From the NCBI RefSeq assembly GCF_000372725.1, contig NW_005200088.1, positions 277,709 to 341,708 of the forward strand: DNA of 64,000 nt, in the 5' to 3' direction. Source of the DNA: Emiliania huxleyi CCMP1516 (Eukaryota > Haptophyta > Isochrysidales > Noelaerhabdaceae). Positions 20,171 to 29,999 of this stretch are shown piece by piece (the stretch's first letter is position 1; each line of letters opens with the position of its first letter). Under the pieces are notes generated by a model. That model made no database searches, had not been told where the DNA came from, and saw nothing but the letters and a program-made list of their open reading frames with translations. The position numbers and the translations under genes were made by a program.

Positions 20171-23100
20171 ATGCATCGCATATCCTTGGCTGTCGCTCTG
20201 GGCGCTCTACTGTCCCACGGGAGCTGCTCGTACTGCAGCGGCCTTTACGAGCCTTTCCCATGTGGCGTGATGGTGCCAGGCGACACCCTCAGTCGTGGCC
20301 AGTGCATCGCTAACGGCGACGACACACTCGTCCTCCAGGCGGATGGCAACCTTGTCCACTACACTGGGAAGCTCACCGTGTCGGGGGATGCGGTCAGCGG
20401 CAATGCCGAATCCGCCACCGGCACAACTGAGGGCTTTGAACTCAGATTCCAGACTGATGGAAACCTCGTCCTGTACTCCAAAGGTCCATCGATTGGGCCT
20501 ACTCTAAAGGCGGACCGAGCATGTAATGGTGACTCGCTTTTGCCAGAATCGTTCGCTTTGTTCCTCGCGATTGACTCGCCGAGCTACGGTCTGCCCTGCA
20601 CCGGTGGGGGGGTGTCGACCTGCTCGCCTCCGCCGCCGCCACCGCCGCCGCCCTCGCCCTCGCCCTCGCCGCCGCCTCCGCCGCCGCCGCCGCCGCCGTC
20701 GCCGCCTCCATCGCCGCCGCCGCCGTCGCCACCACCTCTGCCACCGCCGCTGCCGCCTCCGCCCTCTCCGCCACCCTCGCCGCCACCCCCTTCTCCGCCA
20801 CCCTCGCCTCCTCCCTCGCCGCCCCCGCCCTCGCCTCCCCCCTCGGCCCCATCGCCACCCTCGCCACCGCCCTCGCCGCCACCGCCTTCTCCGCCGCCTC
20901 CGTCGCCGCCGCCGCCCTCGCCACCACCATCGCCGCCGCCGCCGTCTCCGCCGCCACCCTCGCCGCCGCCGCCCTCGCCGCCCCCCTCGCCGCCGCCCTC
21001 GTCGCCGCCGCCCTCGCCGCCCCCATCGCCGCCGCCGCCGTCGCCACCGCCACCCTCCCCGCCGCCGCCATCGCCACCACCTCCATCACCGCCCCCACCG
21101 TCGCCACCTCCCTCGCCACCACCGCCGTCATCAATGCCACCATTGCCGGCGCCGCCCTCGNNNNNNNNNNNNNNNNNNNNNNNNNNNNNNNNNNNNNNNN
21201 NNNNNNNNNNNNNNNNNNNNNNNNNNNNNNNNNNNNNNNNNNNNNNNNNNNNNNNNNNNNNNNNNNNNNNNNNNNNNNNNNNCACCGCCCTCGCCGCCAC
21301 CGCCCAGCCCGCCGCCGCCATCGCCACCGCCGCCCTCGCCGCCGCCGCCCTCGCCTCCGCCACCCTCACCCCCGCCACCCAGCCCGCCGCCGCCCTCACC
21401 GCCTCCGCCCTCGCCGCCGCCTCCATCGCCGCCGCCACCCTCGCCGCCACCCTCGCCGCCGCCACCCTCGCCGCCGCCACCCTCACCGCCACCGCCGTCG
21501 CCGCCACCTCCATCACCGCCGCCGCCGTCGCCACCGCCGTCGCCGCCGCCGCCCTCTCCGCCGCCCACCCCACCCCCTTCCGCGCCCCCCGCGCCGCCGC
21601 CTGCGCCCGGGGTAGTCACTGTGGTCTCTTCAAGCTCAAACTTCACCATCGAGCAGAGCGACACGTCGGGCGAAGCTTCGTCAGACTTCTCCTTGGCGTA
21701 CAAGGCCAGCAGCACGTTCGCCTACAGCGTCTACAGCGTCAGCCCCACCGGCGCCAGGCGTCGGCGTCTTGCCACGACACTCGTCTTCGCCGGGCAGTGC
21801 GGCGGCACAGCTTGCTGCAACGACTGGTGCGCCTGCGGCGAGGACATCGACGTGACCCAGGCTCACCGGGGCGGCACGCTGCTGGTTCAGGTGGACTCCG
21901 AGCCCGAGGGCTGTGGCATCGGCAGCCCAGCCCAGTTCAAGGTTGAGGTTGCGACCGCTGCCCCTCCGCCTCCGCCTCCATCTCCACCTCTGTCTCCTCC
22001 AGAGGAAGCCGAACCCCTTGTGGAAGCGGCCGTCGCCGCGAGCGTCACCGTCGCGACCACAGCAGCAACAGCTACCGCTGCCACCGCAGCCGCGGCGGTC
22101 TCGGCGTCGATCGGAGCAATCAAAGCGGCCGAGGCCGCGGCCCTAGTGGCGGGCGCCATCGCCGCCGCCGCCGCGGCGGCGGCCGCCGCCAAGGCAGCCA
22201 GGGGCGCCGCCAGAGCGGCGGTACTGAGAAAGGAGCTACGCAAGCGCAAGGAGGGAAACGCCAAGCTCGAGCGGACCATTAGTCGTCTTCGCGAGCAGGT
22301 TGCGGCAGCGAGTGCATCCACTCCGATCAGTCAAGAGTCTCGTTCTGCTGCTTGGATCGACAGCACCGCAACGGCTGTGTGCGAAGCGTCGAGCGCTGTG
22401 ATGGACTCGCCGCTCGCTGCGGTCGAGGCTTGGTCGCTCGACGAGATGCTCGAGGCCCCCGAGGTGAGCATCTCTGCTCTCCTCGCCAAGGCGCTGCGCT
22501 CGCCGTTGCAAGAAGCGGCGAAAGCGAGTGGCGCGGTGGTCGTTGGCGGCCGCCGCTCTGTTTGTGTGGCCGAGGCGCCGGAAGGCTTGCTTGAGAAGGC
22601 CTTCGCGGAGCAGCTGGGCGAGGACGCACAGTGCGAGGAGCGACTCGCGGCACTCTTGGGCACCCGCGACTTCAGCGAGACGCTGGCTCACGCGCTCGCT
22701 CCCGCGCTGCGAGCGCTGCACGAGAGCTCGCCCGCGGCGCTGAGCCGGGCGTCGGTGGCGAGGGTCCAGTCCGCACCTCCGCTCTCTGGCAAGTTCATCG
22801 CCACCGCCGAGGAGGCGCAGCCGACGCTGCGTGCGCGGCTCGACGTCGCCGGCGAGCTGGGCTCCCTCTCCCTCACCTCGCTCAAGGAGCGGCTGTGCGC
22901 GCTGCTCGAGCTCGAGCCGGCGCTGGTGAACGTCACCGCCGGCGAGGGCGAGGCTGAGGGCACGAGCGACGGGGAGGGTGAGGGCGACGGCCCATCGGCG
23001 GAGCTCTGCATCGAGGTGACCTGCGTCTCGCCGGACACGCTGCTGCTCTCTGCTTCGGCGACGCGGCTCCACGCGCTGCCGCCCGGGCTGAGCTCGGAGC

Positions 23101-25598
23101 TCGGAGTGACGCTCGTGCGCTCTGCCGAGGCGAGCGTGGACCTGGTCGTGCCCGCGCTGCGCTTCGGCGAGGTGTCGGCGCTCTTCGGAGGGCTCGCCGC
23201 CATCATCGGCAAGCGGCCGGAGGTGCCGCTTCTCCAGGCGATGAAGCAGGAGCACCACGGAGCAGCGGACTCCCGCGAGCCCTTCACCACGGGCAACTAC
23301 AGCATCTCGACAACGTCCGCGATCGAGCACACCTTTGTCGTCGCGCCACAGGAAGGGCCGAGGCTGATGGAGTCGGCACGGCCCCTCCTGCTCGGCGAGG
23401 CCGCACCGCCGGGAGCGGGGCCCGACGAGCAGGACTCGTGGTGGCCTCACGAGCCCGCGCTGCGCGACGACCCGACGCGCCGCTCCCACTGCCGCGTGCC
23501 GCGCCCGATGGAGGAGTTTGCAGAGGCGCGGGCGGAGGTGGACACGCACCTGGCGGCGGTGGGCGTGCCTCCGATCCGGGACGACGAGTTCATCGCCCTC
23601 CGCCTCTACACCGGCCCCATGTTCGAGAAGTACTGCGCCGTGCTGCGCGGCGTGCCGCCCGGCTCCGCCTTCCTGACGGGCAAGTTCCAAAAGCTCTGCC
23701 TGGGCAACACCTACCCGGCGACCATCTACGCGCTGGGCGACGCGCTCTCCAAGCTGAGCAAGATCTCGCGCGCGGAGAAGGTGTACCGCGGCGTGGCGGG
23801 GCTGCGCCTGCCGGACGAGTTCCTCACCCGCGACGAGTTCGGCGTCCGCGGAGGCGTCGAGTTCGGCTTCCTGTCGGCGACGACGGACCGCAGCGTCGCG
23901 CTGGCGTACGCGGCGAGCGGCTCGTCGACGGGCGTGGTGTACGAGATCCAGCAGACGATGGGGAGCCGCGGCGCCGACATCTCGTGGTGCAGCCAGTACC
24001 CGTTCGAGAAGGAGGTGTGCTTCGCGCCGCTGCTCGGGCTCGAGGTGCAGGAGGGGGCGGGCGGCGCGCCGGCCAAGCGGATCGAGGGCGGCGTGGTGGT
24101 CGTCGAGCTGCTGGCGAGCGTGTCGCACGGCAGTACGGAGGAGGAAATGTCGCCTGATGCAGTGACGCGTGCGCGCCCTTCCTTTCTCGCAAAGCACTTG
24201 CTTCCCTGCATCCGCCGCGTGTTCCCGATGAAGTCGCTGGCAGCGGCCGAGGCTGCTGCTAGCAATGCGGAGCAGGATGCGGCGGCGTCCATGAAGCGTG
24301 TCGAAGATGAAGAAGCGCGAGCACAGGCGAGGGCACAGCACCTGAAGGTGCAGCTGCTTGCGCAAGACAACGAGTCGGTGGAGCACCACGCGACCATCCA
24401 AGGTCTGAGGCTCGACTTGGCTCACGCGCTGGCACACAATGCCAAGCTGACGGAGGAGGACCTCGCCAGAGCGGAGGCGTGGCTAAGCTCCAAGGCTCTG
24501 GCCGCCTGCGAGGCATCAGGTGATGCGACGAGCCCGTCAGAGGTGCCCGACGAGGCGGAGAGCTGGTGCATCGAGCAGCTGATCGACGGCCGCGAGGTCA
24601 ACATCAAAGGCATCCTCAGCCACATGCTGCGACGTCGGCTGCAGCGGGCAGCAAAAGGGTGCGACGCCGTGTGGAGCAGCTCGCTTGAGAAGGCCTTCGC
24701 GATGCACCTGGGCGAGCATGCACAGTGCGAGGAGCGACTCGCCGCCTACCTGCACGAAGAAGGACTCGGCCAGGTGATGGCTCACGCGCTCGCTCCCGCG
24801 CTGCGAGCGCTGCACGAGAGCTCGCCCGCGGCGCTGAGCCGGGCGTCGGTGGCGAGGGTCGAGTCCGCACCTCCGCTCTCTGGCAAGTTCATCGCCACCG
24901 CCGAGGAGGCGCAGCCGACGCTGCGTGCGCGGCTCGACGTCGCCGGCGAGCTGGGCTCCCTCTCCCTCACCTCGCTCAAGGAGCGGCTGTGCGCGCTGCT
25001 CGAGCTCGAGCCGGCGCTGGTGAACGTCACCGCCGGCGAGGGCGAGGCTGAGGGCACGAGCGACGGGGAGGGTGAGGGCGACGGCCCATCGGCGGAGCTC
25101 TGCATCGAGGTGACCTGCGTCTCGCCGGACACGCTGCTGCTCTCTGCTTCGGCGACGCGGCTCCACGCGCTGCCGCCCGGGCCGAGCTCGGAGCTCGGAG
25201 TGACGCTCGTGCGCTCTGCCGAGGCGAGCGTGGACCTGGTCGTGCCCGCGCTGCGCTTCGGCGAGGTGTCGGCGCTCTTCGGAGGGCTCGCCGCCATCAT
25301 CGGCAAGCGGCCGGAGGTGCCGCTTCTCCAGGCGATGAAGCAGGAGCACCACGGAGCAGCGGACTCCCGCGAGCCCTTCACCACGGGCAACTACAGCATC
25401 TCGACGACGTGGGGACGGATGTGGAGATCACTACCTCCTCCTCGGGCGGCCGCTCCAAGCACATCCTCACTCAAGTTGACGGGTCGGCGGCGCCGCTGGC
25501 CGCGCGAAGCTGTCGCGCAGGGGTCGGCGCGGGCGCTGTGGGCGAGCCTGCAGCAGCAGCAAGCGTGTGTGGTGCCAGGCGCTCGAAGCGTAGAGTAG
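20171..25598 (+). CDS. Giant lectin-polyproline-ADP-ribosyltransferase protein
   Basis: The N-terminus has a signal peptide (MHRISLAVALGALLSHGSC) and a B-type mannose-binding-lectin-like domain with paired LQADGNLVHY and FQTDGNLVLY motifs. A long SPPPP tract follows, interrupted by the N gap; pre- and post-gap frames differ, so gap length is wrong or unknown. After the gap come a Cys-containing beta domain (CGGTACCNDWCACGEDIDV), Ala-rich hydrophobic segments and a basic stretch (RKELRKRKEG), consistent with a membrane anchor. Then a module of about 240 residues precedes an arginine-type ADP-ribosyltransferase domain: KVYRGVAGLRLPDEF (Arg), GFLSATTDRSVALAYA (S-T-S-like) and YPFEKEVCFAPLLGLEV (E-K-E, the ExE pair). 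The module then repeats. The last 60 codons are in a doubtful frame. ART enzymes transfer ADP-ribose from NAD+ to protein side chains; target unknown. Confidence 0.7.
21161..21282. other. Assembly gap (122 N)
   Basis: Unsequenced or unresolved bases within the polyproline-coding repeat. The repeat probably caused the gap. Confidence 0.99.
22687..23315 (+). repeat. 629-bp duplicated coding block, copy 1
   Basis: Matches 24781-25409 with only a handful of differences (CAG/GAG after AGGGTC, CTG/CCG after CCCGGG, ACAAC/ACGAC at the end). Flanking parts of the same protein module are related but clearly diverged. Confidence 0.92.
24781..25409 (+). repeat. 629-bp duplicated coding block, copy 2
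   Basis: Second copy. Immediately after it the frame continues with an Arg/Pro-rich stretch, while an overlapping frame starts GTDVEITTSSSGGRSKHILT and looks more protein-like, so a frameshift at the copy boundary is likely. Confidence 0.9.
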
Positions 25599-25945
25599 CG
25601 CCTTAGTCATGCTCGCTGCTTCCGCCCCCTCCCCGCCCTCCCTGGTCAGCGCCGTTCGTGGAGGGCTAGGCGCTCCGGCCTCCGCCCGGGGCTCTCGCCT
25701 CTGTCTGCCGAGAGGGGGCTACCCTCTGACATGAGGTCAACGCCCTCTGTGCCGCGCCAAGACAGACCCTCGGCCGGGGACCCTCTGAGGCCAAAATCAG
25801 CCAAGAGAGGCCACAGAGGCGGCACAGAGTCAGAGTCAAACCCTCTGTGCCGCCAAGGGTCCCCTCCTCAGAGGGGGGTCTGAGGCCTCAGAGCGTGTAC
25901 AACCCCCTAGTCGGCCGCCTCTGTCGCCCCCACCCTCCACGCATG
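25599..25945. other. Spacer with CCTCTG/CAGAGG inverted motifs
   Basis: No gene. CCCTCTGTGCCGCC and GGCGGCACAGAG recur in both orientations between 25738 and 25880. Confidence 0.4.
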
Positions 25946-26482
25946 CGGTGACGCTGAACCTCGTCGTCGCGTCCTGGTCCACCAGCCTGCAGCGCCGCTT
26001 CACTCGGCAATTTGCCACCGCCGCCGGCGTAAAGGAGGCGCGGGTCCGCGTCGCCGTGGACCCGCCCTCAACCCGCAGGGTCCGGCGGCTTTCGGAGAGC
26101 GGATCGGGCTTTCGGAGAGCGGATCGGGCGGTCCGAGGCGCGTCGTCGCCACAGTGCTGGCCGGGAGCGGCGCGGAGGCGGCGAGCGTCGCGCGGAGGCT
26201 CGAGCCGCACACGAGGAGCGTGGATGCTGCGACGGCCGTTGGCGTGCGGGTAGTCTGGGTGTCTCGGCGCTCAACGTCGCCGACTCCGTCCCCGGCCCTG
26301 CGGATGGCGTTGGGCCGGGCGATCTCGAGCCGGCCGATGACGACGACGATGACGACAACAATGATTTACCGCTCATCTTGGGGCTGAGCCTCGGCGTTGG
26401 CATCCCGCTCGCCTGCTGTCTGCTGCTGGGCATGTGGTACATGCGTCGCCGTGCGGCCGACGTGAAAAGAATTTTTCTTTAG
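25946..26482 (+). pseudogene. C-terminal part of a single-pass membrane protein, frame interrupted
   Basis: Three coding-like segments lie in order but in different frames. They are VTLNLVVASWSTSLQRRF plus FATAAGVKEARVRVAVDPP; VLAGSGAEAASVARRLEPHT; and SLGVSALNVADSVPGPADG with an Asp-rich linker, the helix LPLILGLSLGVGIPLACCLL, and MRRRAADVKRIFL before TAG. This is the layout of an extracellular beta domain, a membrane helix and a short basic tail. A 21-bp duplication (GGCTTTCGGAGAGCGGATCG...) near 26090-26130 may be an intron boundary pair; otherwise the gene is decayed. It could be the end of the neighbouring giant gene, but no joining splice was found. Confidence 0.45.
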
Positions 26483-27199
26483 CTCGCTAGATCGACAAAA
26501 AATGAAACGTGGTTTAGAGATTTGTTTGTATTGCTAAAAAAATCTCCGTCGGTCTCCCAGATCGCAGATGTCTCCCACACAGTGTTGTGCGAGCGAGGAT
26601 ATTCCTTTCTCTGGTAGGACGGGCACGAGATGATAGTAGGGAGTAGAAGAAAGCAAAGAAGAGCCCTGCGCACGCACGACTCCGCAGGAGAAGCCCCATT
26701 TATTAATAATTAGCTCGGCGCGGGATTGCGTCTGTGAGCTGTGTTACTTTGGACGACACTGGGCACAGGAAGACTGGCGCGCACTGGCAGAAAGAAAGAA
26801 AACAGAAAGAACCAGGGAGGGATGGGAGGACCTCACGTTTGGAGCGCCTTCAGAGGGCGGCTTCTGAGACGCGTCCCGCCCGTTATGTCGAGAGACGGGA
26901 GTGGCATGTTCTGTACCCGAAAGCGTCTGAGTGTATCTCTTGTTCGCGACTTCCACGAGACGTACTACGAAGAGTTACGAAATATTGTATACAATATACA
27001 AACAGGGTGTGTGGACTATTCGGAGCCCTCGACTTGTACGCTCCCTAGAGCCGACGCCAAGGGTTGTAAGCACCTCAGTATACAGAGCGGCGCGCGCAAT
27101 CCCCTCTCGCGCTCCCTCAATCTACGGCAATCCAGGCGATTGCATTGCAGCGTAAGCCTCCAATTGAGAGAAACGGCGCGTGCCAAGCCCTTCGATGCA
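26483..27199. other. A/T-richer spacer with recurrent ACTGGCGCGC motif
   Basis: No gene. At about 26752-26795 it holds GACACTGGGCACAGGAAGA followed by CTGGCGCGCACTGGCAG, a string that recurs at 6847, 6938, 47613, 53290 and 54630. Confidence 0.5.
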
Positions 27200-28846
27200 T
27201 CAGACAAGCAAGTCGCGCAGCTGCTGTCCTTCCTCCTGGACAGCTGCGTTCTCTGGGTGCGCCTGCAGCGCCGCTGTCGCCGCCTCGGGCGCGCGTGCAG
27301 TCACAGCACGCTGCCTCCGCGCCCGCGCCGAGGCGTCGGTGCCGAAGCACACCATGCGCAGCGCCCAGCAACCCATTTCCTGCACTTCCTCCACTTCCGG
27401 GAGAGCCTGCAGCGCCGCCACTACTGCCTCAATCGCACCCGCGTCGGCTGCGCGCTGCTTGCGTGCGAGCCCTACGGCGTCGTCGCCGTAGCACACGTTG
27501 CCCAGCGCCATGCAGCCATGCTGTTGCACGCCCGCCACCTGTGGGTGAGCCTGCAGCGCTGCCACGACCGCCTCGATCGCGCCCGCGTCTGCTGCGCGCT
27601 GGCTGCGTGCGCGCCCCGCGGCGTCGGTGCCGGAGCACACGTTGACCAGCGCCGCACAGATATGCTGTTGCACCCCCTCCACCTGCGGGTGAGCCTGCAG
27701 CGCCGCCACCACCGCCTCGATCGCGCCCGCGTCGGCTGCGCGCTGTATGCGTGCCGGCCCTGCGGCGTCGTCGCCGGAGCACACGTTGCCCAGCGCCGCG
27801 CAGCCACGCTGTTGCAAGCCCGCCACCTGTGGGTGAGCCTGCAGCGCTGCCAGGACCGCCTCGATCGCGCCCGCGGCTACTGCGCGCTGCTTGCGTGCGC
27901 GCCCTGCGGCGTCGTCGCCGGAGCACACGTTGGTCAGCGCCGCGCAGCCACGCTGTTGCACGCCCGCCACCTGTGGGTGAGCCTGCAGCGCTGCCACGAC
28001 CGCCTCGATCGCGCCCGCGTCTGCTGCGCGCTGCTTGCGTGCGCGCCCTGCGGCGTCGTTGACGAAGCACACGTTGGTCAGCGCCGCGCAGCCTTCCGCC
28101 TGCACCTCCGCCTCCTGCGGGTGAGCCTGCAGCGCCGCCACGATTGCCTCGATCGCGCCCGCGTCCGCCGCAACTTGCTCGTTCTGATCCTCCATGCACA
28201 GTTCCTCCAAGCGCTTGCATGCCGCAGCAGCGACGCGGCTGTCCGACACGTGCACGCGCAGCGCCGCCGTCGCCGCCGCCACGTCCATCGCCCGCACCGC
28301 CGCATTGCTCGGCGGCGCGTCATGCGGCGCGGCGCCAACGCGCTGCCGCACCCGCCGCCCTCCCTCCTCGCCAGCCTCGCCAGCCTCGAGCGCCGCCACG
28401 CGCGACCGCAGCCGCTCATTCTCCGCCCGCAGCTGTGAGTTCTCGGCCCGCATCTCCGCCACCAGCGGCGCCATCATGCGCTGGCACACGGCGAAGGGGC
28501 ACGTCGCCTCGTGCGCCGCCTTGTCTGCCAGCAGCCCTGACCACGCGCAACCAGCCTCCGCCGCGGCACACGCTCGCGGCCGCTGCGGGCAGTCTTGCTC
28601 GTGTGCGGCGACTTCGCCGCGCGTCGTCGCCAGCCCGCAGTGCGAACATGCCGCCGGCAGCGCCGCGATCCGCTCCTCGTGGCTTCGGCATCGAATCGCC
28701 TGGTTCAGTGGTCCGAGAGCCATGCGGCACTCGGGGCAGCGGCGCGGGGCGCGCAGGTTGGAGTCGCAGGAGGCGCAGTAGACGTGGCCCTCCCGGCACT
28801 GGTGCTGCGGCCCGTCCTGCACCTCCAGGCAGATGGGGCACTCCAT
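27200..28846 (-). CDS. SIAH-type RING finger protein with armadillo repeats (probable E3 ubiquitin ligase)
   Basis: Single exon, 548 residues. Start is MECPICLE, chosen because it opens directly on the RING. RING residues 3-40 follow C-x2-C-x10-C-x3-H-x2-C-x2-C-x9-C-x2-C (CPIC, CREGHVYCASC, CPEC), the SIAH/SINA style. A second zinc-binding region (CSHCGLATTRGEVAAHEQDC, GCAWSGLLADKAAHEATC) resembles the SIAH/TRAF zinc finger. A coiled coil follows (MRAENSQLRAENERLRSRVA), then six to seven armadillo-like repeats of about 48 residues, each with AADAGAIEAVVAALQAHPQ, VQQ, GCAALTNVCSGDDAAGRARK. The repeats are so alike in DNA that recent expansion is likely. Expected role: substrate-recruiting ubiquitin ligase; substrate unknown. 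The plus-strand open frame over this region is a shadow. Confidence 0.88.
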   Translation of the reverse strand: MECPICLEVQDGPQHQCREGHVYCASCDSNLRAPRRCPECRMALGPLNQAIRCRSHEERIAALPAACSHCGLATTRGEVAAHEQDCPQRPRACAAAEAGCAWSGLLADKAAHEATCPFAVCQRMMAPLVAEMRAENSQLRAENERLRSRVAALEAGEAGEEGGRRVRQRVGAAPHDAPPSNAAVRAMDVAAATAALRVHVSDSRVAAAACKRLEELCMEDQNEQVAADAGAIEAIVAALQAHPQEAEVQAEGCAALTNVCFVNDAAGRARKQRAADAGAIEAVVAALQAHPQVAGVQQRGCAALTNVCSGDDAAGRARKQRAVAAGAIEAVLAALQAHPQVAGLQQRGCAALGNVCSGDDAAGPARIQRAADAGAIEAVVAALQAHPQVEGVQQHICAALVNVCSGTDAAGRARSQRAADAGAIEAVVAALQAHPQVAGVQQHGCMALGNVCYGDDAVGLARKQRAADAGAIEAVVAALQALPEVEEVQEMGCWALRMVCFGTDASARARRQRAVTARAPEAATAALQAHPENAAVQEEGQQLRDLLV

Positions 28847-29080
28847 CGTTGTAAAAACCAGTCGATTGGAAGACTTCGCGCCAAACACCGTGACAAAATA
28901 AAATAACGCACGGGCCCTCAGCGGAGCTGGGAAGAGGACCGCCGCAAGCGGCGTGGCGTGGAGCGGTTGTGCATCCCTCCGGGGGCCCCTCTGCGCCGGG
29001 GAGGCGTTGTTGGAGGCTAGGACGCAAGCGTCCGTCGCCCTTTTCAAACTCGGGGCCCACTCCGCTACGCTCCGTGTACT
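28847..29080. other. 5' flank of the RING/ARM gene
   Basis: Contains an A/T-rich stretch (AAAATAAAATAACG, 28895-28908) about 50 bases upstream of the start, a possible promoter element. Confidence 0.4.
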
Positions 29081-29941
29081 CCCGTCACTTCCAGCTCACC
29101 CCATTTGTCAAATAGGATTCGAATCTCGAACTTCTATTTACTCCTTGAGGTTCCCTCAGGCCCGCCGCCGCGCTCGCTGGACAGCGGCCGTGACTCACCT
29201 GCTTCGGGCGCGCTGCTCCTCGGGGATGGCGAGAAGCGGCAGAGGTGATGCTCATAGATGAGCTAGCCCCAGATGCCCCGTTTGCCCCACTGCGGCGCCG
29301 CGCTCGTGCCGGCGTGCGAGTGGGTACAATGCGCCCCCTCGGCCGCTCGCGGCCCGGAACGCATCGGGAGATATTCATTCGTATACGCCAAGACGTGCTC
29401 TGGCTGCTGCTGCACCTGCGCCGGGGCGCGTGTAAACCCTTGCCACCGCGGGTGCGGCCGCGGCCGCAGTGGTGTAGGCGGACAGTAATGATGCCGCGCG
29501 GGCGGAGTGGCGGACACGAGGACGCTGCCGTCGGACGAGGGGTTGCTATCATACGCAAGCACGAGCCGTCGGTGACGCGACGGCGTCATCACCGTTGGCC
29601 AGCATAGAAGCGCGAAAACCTGCCCGTGTGTCGGATGCGTCCCCAAACTTGTAGCGCTACATCTTTGGACACACACCGGCGGGCGCTTTCGAGGCGACCG
29701 GCAGCATTTTTTCTAGCCACATGGACCTTTTTGCGGCACGATAGCTGGGCTGCAACATACGTGTACCTACACTCGACTACATCTACGACTGCAACGGCGC
29801 GCAGCGCCGAAGAAAATTTTGGGGCTTCTCGAGCGGCGGCCGGTGTGGACGCCGTTGTTTCGCAGCTCGGTCGGGGGGGGGCGCCCCTGCGTTTCCCTGT
29901 AGCCGGTTGAATATCATATATACAAAAAAAAATCATTAAGT
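29081..29941 (+). mobile_element. TIR element, 5'-truncated copy
   Basis: This copy aligns with 60422-61367 through most of its length (shared landmarks: GGATTCGAATCTCGAACTTC, GGGAGATATTCATTCGTATA, GCCGAAGAAAATTTTGGGGC). It lacks the left terminal inverted repeat and about 120 adjoining bases. The right end keeps AATCATTAAGT but has an A-rich insertion before it. It ends 58 bases before the ARMC6 start codon, so it provides most of that gene's upstream region. No intact protein is encoded. Confidence 0.8.
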
Positions 29942-29999
29942 CGGCGGACTTGTACCTGGAAACGCCCCCGACCTTTTGTGTGGCCGTTGCTCGCCTAGC

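Noticed and set aside
20584..21715. Gly-rich minus-strand frames across the polyproline region
   Set aside because: Antisense of SPPPP codons; the plus strand has signal peptide and lectin domain in the same frame.
22236..24437. 733-residue minus-strand open frame
   Set aside because: Shadow of the ADP-ribosyltransferase coding region, caused by high GC; Arg/Leu/Gln-rich without motifs.
26741..28438. 565-residue plus-strand open frame
   Set aside because: It is the antisense shadow of the RING/armadillo gene; the minus strand gives clear RING, zinc-finger and ARM motifs, the plus strand none.
29105..29125. Possible tRNA remnant (GGATTCGAATCTCGAAC) in the TIR element
   Set aside because: It resembles a B box, but no A box, cloverleaf or acceptor stem could be drawn; the palindrome GATTCGAATC explains the match.
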